From a virus, in IMG/VR virus record IMGVR_UViG_3300022689_000011, positions 1-43,499 of that record: a DNA stretch of 43,499 nucleotides; one strand, written 5' to 3'. Positions within the stretch are counted from its first letter, which is position 1; each line of letters begins with the position of its first letter. The position numbers were made by a program, and so were the translations under genes. Below are positions 9,090-16,983 of the stretch, piece after piece. Below the pieces are notes generated by a model that did not search any database, had not been told where the DNA came from, and was given only the letters and a program-made list of their open reading frames with translations.

Positions 9090-9120
9090 GTCTAGGGGGC
9101 TGTGGGTAAGCCCCCTAGAC
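9090..9120 (-). repeat. Perfect 12-bp hairpin after the tail tube gene
   Basis: Arms 9090-9101 (GTCTAGGGGGCT) and 9109-9120 are exact reverse complements with a 7-nt loop. It fills the gap between the tail tube stop (9128) and the chaperone start (9066). No T-run follows on either strand, so it is not a classical intrinsic terminator. It may be an mRNA 3'-end stabiliser or partial attenuator that keeps tube protein high and chaperone low. Confidence 0.6.
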
Positions 9121-9127
9121 GTTAGCC

Positions 9128-10687
9128 TTATTCTGCGGGCATTGCAACGTCCGGCAGGTACGGGAATTCCGTAAACGACATGGTGTAGCCGGTCGGGCTT
9201 TCCGCGCCGTTGATTTCAAGCGGGAACGTGATCGGTTGGCCTTTCTCGACGACAAGTCGGCCCCCGGCGCTTCCCGCGTACGGAATGTCGTACACGATAC
9301 CTTCGTTTTCGCGGGCAAGAATTGCGTTGTAGCCGATATCCTTGTTGTTGCGAATGGCCTTGACGCTTTCAACGGTCGTAAAGTACGCCGTTACGGAACC
9401 GCCGCCGACGAAGTTGCCCACAGTGATATCGAAGCCGCCGAATTCCCCGACCCCTTCGACTGCGGACGCGTTGTTGTTGATCGTGAACGACGCTTCGGAC
9501 GCGTAACCAAACATGCCGGTAGGCGACAGGGTGGACGCGTCAAGGATCGTCGCAGCAAGCCGCCATACGGCCTTGGACGTGTTGTAGGGCTTCGCCTTGG
9601 GGTAGGCAACGTGCGTGCCCGCCTTGCGCCCCTCAAGCCCCGTACGCGCTTCGTTGTCAAGCGCCACGTAGCCGAAGTCAAGCATGTGCTTGTCTTTCGT
9701 CGGAATGTTGGCCGTGAGTTCGTTTGCGACCGCGCCCTTGAGGTATTCGGACTGCGTGCCGTCGTCGTCTTCGCCCAACGTCCGTTCGACGTGGTACGTG
9801 CGGCACTTGATAAGCGACGGGTCGTCTTCGTTGCGGATATACCGACCGAAGAAAACGCGAATGCTCTTGCTTGCGCCCGCGTTCGTTGCCAGCGTGCCGC
9901 CCGTCCATGCAACGTCGTCAAGCACGACGTTGTTGTTGTCCTTCGACAACACGCGACCGTATCCGTAGCCGTTGGCAAAGCGGTTGGCCGCGTCGTCGCC
10001 GCCAATAAAAATCCATTCGCCAACTTGGATATCGCAGTTGAACCAACCGCCCGCAGCGCTGTTGAGCGTGGCCGTACCGCCCGACACGGTAAGCGACATA
10101 TCGTCGGCACCAAACGCGAAGCCGACTTGCTGAATACGCGCGGCGGCGGGCGGGGCGGCTTCTGCGACGGTAGCAATGTCGGTCGTCAACAGGCCAGCCG
10201 CAGCCGCAGACACGGTGCCGACCCCGTTGTTGGCCGCGTCGGTGAACCCGGACGCAAGAACGATTGCGCCTACGGCAAAGGCGTCAAGTCCCGACGCGGC
10301 GTCGTATTCGCCGGAATTTGCCCCGCCGCCTACGCCGGTAATTGCAATCGCGGTTCCGTTGAAAGGCGCGGTATCGACCTTTTCGTGCGCGTCCGCGAAA
10401 AAGAAGCCTTGCATGTCGCGGGCAAGTGCGTTCTTGGCGTCGATATTGTAGCCGCCTGCGGCTTCGACGCCGGTTGCGGTGCCGCGTTGGTTTTGGCGCG
10501 ACGCGTTGATTTCGTCGGCTGCAACGTACGTCACGTCGCCCCCGAAGTCGCTGTACGAATTCACGCCCCGGTCGTACCACGTCGGCGTACCGGGGTTGCC
10601 GTTTTCGCCGGGCAGGTACTTCGGTTCCGCTTCTTCTGCGACCGAAACGCCCGTAACGTTGCTGTTGATCGTCTTCTTACCTGCCAT
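9128..10687 (-). CDS. Major tail tube protein
   Basis: A 519-aa protein in the tube position (after the terminator-like gene, before the chaperones). N-terminal GVSVAEEAEPKYLPGE...PTWYDRGVNSYSDFGGD and C-terminal ESPTGYTMSFTEFPYLP are typical of siphovirus tube proteins of the Phage_tube_2 kind. It is long for a tube protein (often 150-350 aa). The middle third (about 110-290) is Ala/Gly-rich with immunoglobulin-like beta character and may be a surface insertion. It should be among the most expressed proteins and is followed by a strong hairpin. Confidence 0.8.
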   Translation of the reverse strand: MAGKKTINSNVTGVSVAEEAEPKYLPGENGNPGTPTWYDRGVNSYSDFGGDVTYVAADEINASRQNQRGTATGVEAAGGYNIDAKNALARDMQGFFFADAHEKVDTAPFNGTAIAITGVGGGANSGEYDAASGLDAFAVGAIVLASGFTDAANNGVGTVSAAAAGLLTTDIATVAEAAPPAAARIQQVGFAFGADDMSLTVSGGTATLNSAAGGWFNCDIQVGEWIFIGGDDAANRFANGYGYGRVLSKDNNNVVLDDVAWTGGTLATNAGASKSIRVFFGRYIRNEDDPSLIKCRTYHVERTLGEDDDGTQSEYLKGAVANELTANIPTKDKHMLDFGYVALDNEARTGLEGRKAGTHVAYPKAKPYNTSKAVWRLAATILDASTLSPTGMFGYASEASFTINNNASAVEGVGEFGGFDITVGNFVGGGSVTAYFTTVESVKAIRNNKDIGYNAILARENEGIVYDIPYAGSAGGRLVVEKGQPITFPLEINGAESPTGYTMSFTEFPYLPDVAMPAE

Positions 10688-10700
10688 TGTCTCTACTCCG

Positions 10701-11141
10701 CTAGGTGTTGTCTTCGTAGTCGTATTCTACTGTGACGTTGAATTGATAATACTTGTTGCCAACCGGCGCTTCGCGCATGGTTTCGTATTCGAAACATACT
10801 TCGCCGCCCGTACGGCGGTACGCGTCCCGAATTGCTGCGGCCAATGTTTCGGCCCTGTCGTAGTCGCGCGGGTCGGTCTTCGGCGCGAAAACTTGAATAG
10901 TAAGAACCCCTTGCGTGCGATAGTGCTTTTCGCCGCTTGCGTCTTGGCCCAAGGACTGTTGCCCTTCGATAACGTTACGGCGCGAGCCGCGCACCCAAAT
11001 TCGGTTCGCCTTGCGCTTCTTCGACGCGTAGCCCATGCGTTCGCTTTCGGGCACGTAGCCGCAAATAGCCGTGCCTTGCGCGTCAAGCACGGCCTGCGCA
11101 ATTCCGTACATGATTGCAGAAGCTTCGACGTACGTCGTCAT
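10701..11141 (-). CDS. Putative tail terminator protein
   Basis: A 146-aa protein directly before the tail tube gene, the usual place of the tail terminator (lambda gpU-like). Seen: N-terminal helix YVEASAIMYGIAQAVLDA, a basic middle (KKRKANRIWVRGSRRNV) and beta strands at the end (YYQFNVTVEYDYED), consistent with the alpha/beta terminator fold. It follows the previous gene without a gap. The call is mainly by position and size. Confidence 0.6.
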   Translation of the reverse strand: MTTYVEASAIMYGIAQAVLDAQGTAICGYVPESERMGYASKKRKANRIWVRGSRRNVIEGQQSLGQDASGEKHYRTQGVLTIQVFAPKTDPRDYDRAETLAAAIRDAYRRTGGEVCFEYETMREAPVGNKYYQFNVTVEYDYEDNT

Positions 11142-11540
11142 TTAGCCTTCCTCAACTGCGTTGAAAAACAGGGTCCACAAGATAACTTCGCCATTAGGCG
11201 CGAACGGGCGTGCTTCGTAAACCGTGCGCAAAAGTTCGGTGCCGGTTTCGTCGTAAATTTCGTCGTCTGTGCGCGGCGTGAATGGGGCTTGCCCCATTAG
11301 GCCATAGTCTGCCCCGATCACGATATCGGACCCGGCAAGCTGTTGCAGGTACGCCCGGTTCTGCCGGTTGTCGGGCAGGTAGACGACCGACACGGGCACG
11401 TCCGCAGGCACAGGGGCCGCAGGGGCGGCGACAAGCCCGTTGGACGGCACCACGACGCCAGACGACCGCCACAGGCACGCGCGACCCTTGGCGGCGATCT
11501 GGCGCTTGGCCGAAGCTATCTGCCGGTCGTAAACCCCCAT
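11142..11540 (-). CDS. Putative head-tail joining protein (stopper/neck)
   Basis: A 132-aa protein in the connector cluster. The N-terminal basic helix (MGVYDRQIASAKRQIAAKGRACLWR) followed by a beta-rich part fits small neck proteins that close the portal after packaging. No catalytic motif is seen. The ATG is 4 bases after the preceding gene and its stop abuts the next start. Confidence 0.5.
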   Translation of the reverse strand: MGVYDRQIASAKRQIAAKGRACLWRSSGVVVPSNGLVAAPAAPVPADVPVSVVYLPDNRQNRAYLQQLAGSDIVIGADYGLMGQAPFTPRTDDEIYDETGTELLRTVYEARPFAPNGEVILWTLFFNAVEEG

Positions 11541-11544
11541 GCCC

Positions 11545-12057
11545 CTACACCCTCACGACACGCAGCCCAAGGCCCTGCCCACATGCAGAGTACAAGGGCG
11601 ACAAGAGCGCTTCGACTGCGGGCATGATCGGGGTATTGCCCGGCCCGCCGCCGTGCTTGTCGCTGTACTTCGTGGTCAAAGGTCCGGTCGTGTCTTCGAT
11701 AATAAACCCTTCGGTACGCGTCGGCGTGAGTTCGACGCCTGCGTGTTGTTCCATGATAAGGCGACACTGCGCTTGCACAAGTACGACAGGGATTGCGTCG
11801 GCGGCAATCTCTACGCAATCGACCTTGACCCCCGTACGGGGGAATTGCAGCGCTTGGGCGGGGTCGGCCTTGTCGCCTTGATACCGACCCCGCTGCGCCT
11901 CTAGGAAGTCCATAGCTTTGTGCGCCTGCGCCTCAACAACGCTATCGTCCGCACTCAAGGTAACGCCACGCGACAACGCATACGCCCGGATACCAACAAG
12001 CGTTTCGTAGCTATTCGCGTTCGCTACCCCCGAACCGTCTTCGACGATAAGTGCCAT
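11545..12057 (-). CDS. Head-tail adaptor, 'DnaT-like' connector family
   Basis: A 170-aa protein. The opening MALIVEDGSGVANANSYETLVGIRAYALSRG is the signature of the family often annotated as putative DnaT-like ssDNA-binding protein; in phages it sits between capsid and tail genes and is taken to be the portal adaptor. A helical bundle follows (VVEAQAHKAMDFLEAQRGRYQG). The DnaT label comes from weak similarity and should not be read as a replication role here. Confidence 0.75.
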   Translation of the reverse strand: MALIVEDGSGVANANSYETLVGIRAYALSRGVTLSADDSVVEAQAHKAMDFLEAQRGRYQGDKADPAQALQFPRTGVKVDCVEIAADAIPVVLVQAQCRLIMEQHAGVELTPTRTEGFIIEDTTGPLTTKYSDKHGGGPGNTPIMPAVEALLSPLYSACGQGLGLRVVRV

Positions 12058-12078
12058 GTAACTTCCCTTCGACGTTCG

Positions 12079-12582
12079 TTACGCGTTCGGCTTCCAATCG
12101 GCGGCCTTCGACGCGGCCTTTTGCGCTGCGTCGGGCTTGGCCGGGCCTTTGTCGGCAACCTTCTTCGCGTTTTCGGCGGCGGCTGTGGCGTCCGCTTCCT
12201 TCTTCGCGGCGGCGGCGGCTTCCTTGTCGGCCTTTTCCTTGGCGGCTTTCGCTTCGGCTTCGGCAGACTTCGCCATGTCTTCGGCGCTGGCAACCTTCGA
12301 CGCGTGTTGCTTTTCGGCTTCGGCCTTGAAATGCGCTTCGCGTTTCTCGACGAATTCCTTGATTGCCTTTTCGGCAGGCGGGTACGCTTCCTTGTAGCGC
12401 TTCGGCGTCGCGTCACCGAACCAACCGTCGGCCTTTTCCAGCGAACCCGACGTCGGAACAAGCCGCGCGTTGCGGAACACGACCTTGCACGGCGACAGAC
12501 GGTCGGCGGCAAGTTGGTCGTCGGGCGAAGGCATGGTGCCGTCGATAAAGTACAGAATGTACGGGTACTTGAGCATGGACAT
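12079..12582 (-). CDS. Hypothetical protein with Ala/Lys/Glu-rich coiled-coil tail, next to capsid gene
   Basis: A 167-aa protein. Residues 1-75 look folded (YPYILYFIDGTMPSPDDQL...). Residues 78-167 are almost only A, K, E and D in heptad-like order, predicting a long charged helix. Its position right after the major capsid gene and a terminator suggests a head or connector role (minor capsid or head-tail protein), but I do not recognise a family. Confidence 0.7.
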   Translation of the reverse strand: MSMLKYPYILYFIDGTMPSPDDQLAADRLSPCKVVFRNARLVPTSGSLEKADGWFGDATPKRYKEAYPPAEKAIKEFVEKREAHFKAEAEKQHASKVASAEDMAKSAEAEAKAAKEKADKEAAAAAKKEADATAAAENAKKVADKGPAKPDAAQKAASKAADWKPNA

Positions 12583-12607
12583 TTATACGATCCTTTTCCT
12601 TGGTGTG

Positions 12608-12638
12608 AAAAGGGCGGCGACGATACCGCCGCCGCCCT
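12608..12638 (-). terminator. Hairpin with short T-run after major capsid gene
   Basis: Arms 12611-12619 and 12630-12638 (AGGGCGGCG/CGCCGCCCT, 9 bp) around a 10-nt loop, followed on the minus strand by TTT. It lies between the capsid stop (12665) and the next start (12582). The T-run is weak, so partial termination that raises capsid over connector expression is likely. Confidence 0.6.
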
Positions 12639-12664
12639 AGCGTTCGACCTTCGACGGGAAAGCC

Positions 12665-13630
12665 TTAGTTCGTGTTGCAGAGAACGCCCATCATGTCCTT
12701 GTCGGACGTGGCGTAGCGGTCCCAATTGGTCGCCGTCGCAAGGGCGGCGTCGTTGGGCGACTTGCCCCCGTTCGTCTTGTCCCATGCGAAGCCCTTGAGG
12801 CCAAGATTGTACGACCATTCGGCCTGCATGGTGCGGCCAATGTTTTCGTCGCCGTTCGTGGTCTCAACGTTCTGGTCGAAGTCGTCGTTTTGATCGACCA
12901 TGATTGCGCCGGGAACAAGCCCCAACGTGTGATAGACGTTCGGCGCACCTGCGGTAATCAGGCCCGGCGCGTCGGTCACGATGAACACGCGCCCGAACGG
13001 GTCTGCGATCACGTTGACGGTGCCGTACACGAACAACCGTTCGGAGTTGGTCAGGGCGTTGTCGTAGAAGTTCGTCATGGGCGTGCTGTGGGCAATCCAC
13101 GCGACGATATCATTCATACGATCCCCGAACTTGCCTGCGGCGAAGTTGAGTTGCTTCGACGTGAGCGTGTCGGGCGACGCCCCGGTGCCGTCATGGACAA
13201 GCCCGCCGATCTGGCCCAAGGCCGCGACAGACGCGGTAATGCCCGTGTTGAGCATGTCCGCAAGCATGTCCTGCGCAAGCTGTTGACCAAGCGCGGCCCC
13301 GGCTTCTTCGGGGTTGCGCTGTATCCACCGGAACTGCGACGGGTCCATTTCGACGGGCGGCGTGCCTGCGGCCACCTTCACCGACGTATCGACAAGGTGC
13401 GCCAGATTGACGGCGGCAACCGCGCCGGAACCGTAGACGTTGCGCCGACGAACAAGGCCGGAAACCTTGCCCCAAAACGCGCGGTCGGAGTAGTCGCCTT
13501 GGTGCGCCTGCGTCGAAAGCACGATGGTATTGCGCGACGCGTTGTTGAACAGGTCGATTTGTTGGGCCAGCACTTCGGTAAACGCGTCGTACGTGTATTC
13601 CGAAAACACTGCAAGATCGGAGATTGCCAT
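12665..13630 (-). CDS. Major capsid protein
   Basis: A 321-aa protein immediately after the scaffold gene and before the connector cluster. It has features of HK97-fold coat proteins: N-terminal helix around FTEVLAQQIDLFNNASRNTIVLS, central P-domain-like HSTPMTNFYDNAL, and strands FGRVFIVTDAPGLI and NVYHTLGLVPGAIMVD. No protease gene is seen nearby, so maturation probably does not need capsid cleavage. The ATG at 13628-13630 lies 12 bases after the scaffold stop. Confidence 0.88.
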   Translation of the reverse strand: MAISDLAVFSEYTYDAFTEVLAQQIDLFNNASRNTIVLSTQAHQGDYSDRAFWGKVSGLVRRRNVYGSGAVAAVNLAHLVDTSVKVAAGTPPVEMDPSQFRWIQRNPEEAGAALGQQLAQDMLADMLNTGITASVAALGQIGGLVHDGTGASPDTLTSKQLNFAAGKFGDRMNDIVAWIAHSTPMTNFYDNALTNSERLFVYGTVNVIADPFGRVFIVTDAPGLITAGAPNVYHTLGLVPGAIMVDQNDDFDQNVETTNGDENIGRTMQAEWSYNLGLKGFAWDKTNGGKSPNDAALATATNWDRYATSDKDMMGVLCNTN

Positions 13631-13642
13631 TGTGAAAGTTCC

Positions 13643-14377
13643 TTATTCCGCTGCGGCTTCTTTTCTGGCGGCAATCTGCGCGGCAAGGTCTTTCGGGGGA
13701 AGACTTGAGAGCGGGGCAGGCTGGTCGCCGGTTTGCGTCTGTTGCGTCCCGGCACCGCCGATCCGCCCCTTGGTTTGCGAGGGGGCACCGCCGCCACTCG
13801 CCTTACTTGCCCGGATGATAGGGGCAAAATCCTTGTTGTCAACAAGTTCTTTCTTGAACGCGTCAAGATCGGACTTGGACGGCTGGCCCTGTGCGTCGAG
13901 TACGACAGTTTCGGGGGTATGGCCTTCGGCCCAATCCCCGATATCGGCCTTGAGCCGCGAACGAATGTGCGGCTTGATAAGCGCGGGCGACGTGCTGATT
14001 TCGCCCGCAAGCGCCGCCGCCTGTGCGTCAACCAATTGGTCGGTAACGTAGGCCGTCGCGCGGTCAAGCTTCGCCTGCACTTCGGCAACGGCGTCGTCTT
14101 TGTCCTTTTTCCACTTCGCTTCCAGCTTTTCGATATCGCCGGACTTCTTCGCGTCGTTTTCGTCGAGTTCGGCCAACTTGTCTTCGGCTTCTTTGGCCCG
14201 GCGTTCGGCTTCCCGCCGTTCCTGCACGGCACGATCCTTCGCGCGGCGAAGTGCGCCGGTGTCTTCTTCGCCGTCAACGTCCAAGACGTATTCGCCGTCT
14301 TTCTCGACGTATTCGGCTTGGATATCCCCCGACAGTTTGTCGAATTCGGCTTTGGTGATTTTGCGCTTAAGGGCCAT
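13643..14377 (-). CDS. Capsid scaffolding protein
   Basis: About 244 aa, starting MALKRKITKAEFDKLSGDIQAEY. The ATG at 14375-14377 is chosen because a good site (GAGGAAG) precedes it; the open frame extends to 14401 with no such site. Residues about 42-110 form a highly charged coiled coil (RREAERRAKEAEDKLAEL...). The C-terminal third is flexible and Gly/Gln-rich and ends in a basic helix (LAAQIAARKEAAAE), as in scaffolds that bind coat protein through a C-terminal helix. It sits between minor head and coat genes. Confidence 0.85.
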   Translation of the reverse strand: MALKRKITKAEFDKLSGDIQAEYVEKDGEYVLDVDGEEDTGALRRAKDRAVQERREAERRAKEAEDKLAELDENDAKKSGDIEKLEAKWKKDKDDAVAEVQAKLDRATAYVTDQLVDAQAAALAGEISTSPALIKPHIRSRLKADIGDWAEGHTPETVVLDAQGQPSKSDLDAFKKELVDNKDFAPIIRASKASGGGAPSQTKGRIGGAGTQQTQTGDQPAPLSSLPPKDLAAQIAARKEAAAE

Positions 14378-14395
14378 TTGTTCGCTTCCTCTTTT

Positions 14396-14429
14396 GGGCA
14401 CCGCCCGGTTTAGTAGGGCACCGCCCTAC
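14396..14429 (-). repeat. Two tandem GGGCACCGCCC mini-hairpins before the scaffold gene
   Basis: GGGC-ACC-GCCC at 14396-14406 and GTAGGGC-ACC-GCCCTAC at 14413-14429. Both have the loop ACC and share an 11-base identity. They lie between the minor head stop (14426) and the scaffold ribosome site. No T-run follows, so a role in RNA stability or translation of the scaffold gene is more likely than termination. Confidence 0.5.
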
Positions 14430-15472
14430 GTTGCTGTAATCAGATTGAACTTACCCGCGAACTGTGCGCGGGTCAATTGGTTGCGTGAACGGAAACGCGC
14501 CATTGACGCGGCATTCGCACGCCCGGCCCGAAGGTCACGCGCCCGGCGCACGCCCAATATGTCGTTTTGCACGGCCACGGGCTGTCGCTGTATCCATGTG
14601 TAGAAGGTGTCCGCGTAGGCATTCCCCGTCGCGCCCTTTGATATCGGGATAGCACGCGACCGGCAACGGTAGTGCGCCGGGGGCAACGGCCCCTTGCCGT
14701 AGGTGTAGTGTTGGCCGTCGCGGAAACGGCAGATATCAGACGTGCGAGTGTCAAGCACGGCAACCCATTCGTACTTGTCGAAGAATACGGACGCGATTGC
14801 GGCCTGTACGCGGCTACTAACATGCTGTACAATTGTACGAAGGACCGACGACCCATTGCGAACTAAACGCGCCGTAAGCCCGTCACGAAACCGCTTCTTA
14901 CGCGTGCCGAATACTTCGGCCAAAAGTTCGGTAAGCGTCCAACCGTTCGCGTACCCGCGCGACACAAGTTGCAGAATAGAGTTAGTCGAGTAGCCCAAGT
15001 ATTGCTTGAGCAATGCCACAGGGGTTAGCCCGGTAGCGGGGTCGGGGGCGTTCGATACGCTTGCCCACATTCGGTCGTATCCGGTGCGCGTGTTGGCTAG
15101 GGCGGCAAGCCCGATCAATGGTACGCCGATACCTGCGGCGTACGCCGCTTCCACCGACTGCCCGGTGATTAGCGACATGATCCCGGTTTGCATCTTGCTT
15201 TCGGCTTCTGCAAAGCGCTCAAGTTCGGTAAGCATTTGCCGCAAGTACGCGTCGTTACTGTCTAGCAGGATTTCCCGCAGCGTGCCGATAAGCCGATTAA
15301 GTTGCTTCTTCGATAGTTCGTTGAGCCGCGAAACCTGCGTACTGTACAGCGCCGACGACAAGCGCGTATAGAGCCGCCGCATAACGGGGTCTAGCGACGC
15401 GTCCATGCCGTCTTTGTACCCTTCAAGATAAACTTGGTGACGGGTAAAGGCGTCGTACAGCGATACGGGCAT
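14426..15472 (-). CDS. Minor head protein, phage Mu F-like (SPP1 gp7-like)
   Basis: A 348-aa protein. The C-terminal region has the Mu F-like signature: VLDTRTSDICRFRDGQHY...GPLPPAHYRCRSRAIPI, with Asp, Cys, Pro-Pro-x-His and Cys-Arg-Ser in order (about 241-280). The N-terminal half is helical. It starts in a TAATG overlap with the portal gene, the standard order portal-minor head-scaffold-coat. Such proteins sit inside the head near the portal. Confidence 0.9.
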   Translation of the reverse strand: MPVSLYDAFTRHQVYLEGYKDGMDASLDPVMRRLYTRLSSALYSTQVSRLNELSKKQLNRLIGTLREILLDSNDAYLRQMLTELERFAEAESKMQTGIMSLITGQSVEAAYAAGIGVPLIGLAALANTRTGYDRMWASVSNAPDPATGLTPVALLKQYLGYSTNSILQLVSRGYANGWTLTELLAEVFGTRKKRFRDGLTARLVRNGSSVLRTIVQHVSSRVQAAIASVFFDKYEWVAVLDTRTSDICRFRDGQHYTYGKGPLPPAHYRCRSRAIPISKGATGNAYADTFYTWIQRQPVAVQNDILGVRRARDLRAGRANAASMARFRSRNQLTRAQFAGKFNLITAT

Positions 15473-16974
15473 TATTCGTCGCCTGTGTCGTCGGGACTAT
15501 CCGGGTCAGCTTCGGGGTTTTCTTCGTCTTCAAGCCCCGGCCCGCCGTTGTGCCCCATCATGTCAACTTCGTCTTTGATTTCTTCGCGGGCTTCTTCGTC
15601 GTCGAGTGTTGCGACGCCCGACTTGCGCATTGCGGCCCGCATTTCGCTAAACGTGATAGCGCCTTGCTGCCATTCTGCGACAAGCTGTTGCCGTTCCTGC
15701 GACGACATGCGGGCAAGGGTAAAGTCGGTGTTGAGTTCGTAGACGATATCCGCGCCGTCGCCCAATCCGATAAACCGGGCGCACACTTCAAGGCCGAACT
15801 TGATTGCCGCCGACACGTTCTTTGCAACACTCGACAGGGTTGACGTTTCGGTGTTGTGTTCGATACCGGCTTCGGTAGCCGTGCGCTGCACTTGCTTTTG
15901 CTCAACAAGCTTTGCGCCAAGTGCGACCATTTGGCGTTCCTTGTGTTCCATCGCTTCAAACGGCATGGTGTTCGCCGCCGCTTGGAACATAGCCGCTTTG
16001 CCGCCTTCGGGTAGCGGGATTGCGCCGCGCGACCCGATACGGACTTCGCCCTTAAGCACGTTGTCAACCCATTCTTGCGTAAGCCCGGCAAGGGTTAGGG
16101 TCGGTTGTCCGGTGATAAACGCGCTTTCTTCGTAGTCGGCGCTATTGTGATAGTGCCCGATATTGATTGCGGCAAGGTCCAGCAACGGCGCGTGGTCAAC
16201 TTCGCTGTCGTTGTTTTCGGACCCGATAAACGTAAACGGGATATATTCGAAGGTTTCCCCCGCTGCGTCTGTCGGCACGATTTGTTCGCCGTACGGCGAT
16301 CCGTCGCGGTAAAGCTGCACGGTGTACACGCCGTCAACAAGGCGCAACACGCGGTATTGCTTTTCTTGCTTTGTCTCAAACCCGTCGTCTTCTTTGTCGT
16401 ACATTTCGACAAGCACGACAAGCGTAAGGTGCGTTTCGTTGCCGACCTTGTGCGTACGCCAGTTGATAACCGAAAACGCGTCGTAGATCGTGAGCGTAGG
16501 CCGCACGTCGTCTACTTCGGCACGCGTCACGCCGCCTTCGGTCTGCGGGTAGTCGGCAAGCAATCCGGCACGCCCCAACGACAGGGTATGGCGGCACGCC
16601 TTCTTCGCAAGCTGCGTCAAGGTAAGCCCGGCCCCGTCCGCGTCTTCTGACACGACGTCAAGTCCTGTGGGCAATTCTTCGACAGGATCACGGGCGAACA
16701 CTTCCCCCGTTAGGCCGCTCAACGTGCGCCCCGTCACGTTGTAGAACACGGCGCGTTCCTTGTACGCGTCGTACCGTGCTTGGTTTTCTTCGCTTTCGTC
16801 CGACGCATTCGGGCGCGGTAGGTACTTGTCGCCCTTTCGCTTAACGACCGATTGTCCTGCGACGCAATCGACGATCATTTGATAATCGGCTTTGCGGTCG
16901 CGCAATTCGCGCCGTTCGAAGCCGACGTTTACTTTCGTAGACCGCGACGTAACTGTGTTCGGTTTCTTTGCCAT
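15472..16974 (-). CDS. Portal protein, DUF4055 family
   Basis: A 500-aa protein of the DUF4055 portal family. Typical segments are FYNVTGRTLSGLTGEVFARDP near residue 80, DYEESAFITGQPTLTLAG near 280 and AIEHKERQMVALGAKLVEQ-type sequence near 335. The last 50 residues are acidic and disordered and hold MMGHNGGPGLEDE. It forms the dodecameric channel for DNA. The ATG lies 9 bases after the terminase stop. Confidence 0.93.
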   Translation of the reverse strand: MAKKPNTVTSRSTKVNVGFERRELRDRKADYQMIVDCVAGQSVVKRKGDKYLPRPNASDESEENQARYDAYKERAVFYNVTGRTLSGLTGEVFARDPVEELPTGLDVVSEDADGAGLTLTQLAKKACRHTLSLGRAGLLADYPQTEGGVTRAEVDDVRPTLTIYDAFSVINWRTHKVGNETHLTLVVLVEMYDKEDDGFETKQEKQYRVLRLVDGVYTVQLYRDGSPYGEQIVPTDAAGETFEYIPFTFIGSENNDSEVDHAPLLDLAAINIGHYHNSADYEESAFITGQPTLTLAGLTQEWVDNVLKGEVRIGSRGAIPLPEGGKAAMFQAAANTMPFEAMEHKERQMVALGAKLVEQKQVQRTATEAGIEHNTETSTLSSVAKNVSAAIKFGLEVCARFIGLGDGADIVYELNTDFTLARMSSQERQQLVAEWQQGAITFSEMRAAMRKSGVATLDDEEAREEIKDEVDMMGHNGGPGLEDEENPEADPDSPDDTGDE

Positions 16975-16983
16975 GTTCTGCCC

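Noticed and set aside
9236-10735. 499-codon open frame on the plus strand opposite the tail tube gene
   Set aside because: It is the mirror of a highly biased coding frame; the Arg/Val-rich translation has no domain, and the minus-strand frame is a clear structural gene with neighbours in register.
11545-12057. DnaT-like primosome function for the 170-aa protein
   Set aside because: The gene is within the head-tail connector cluster, and the family name derives from weak similarity; a structural role fits better.
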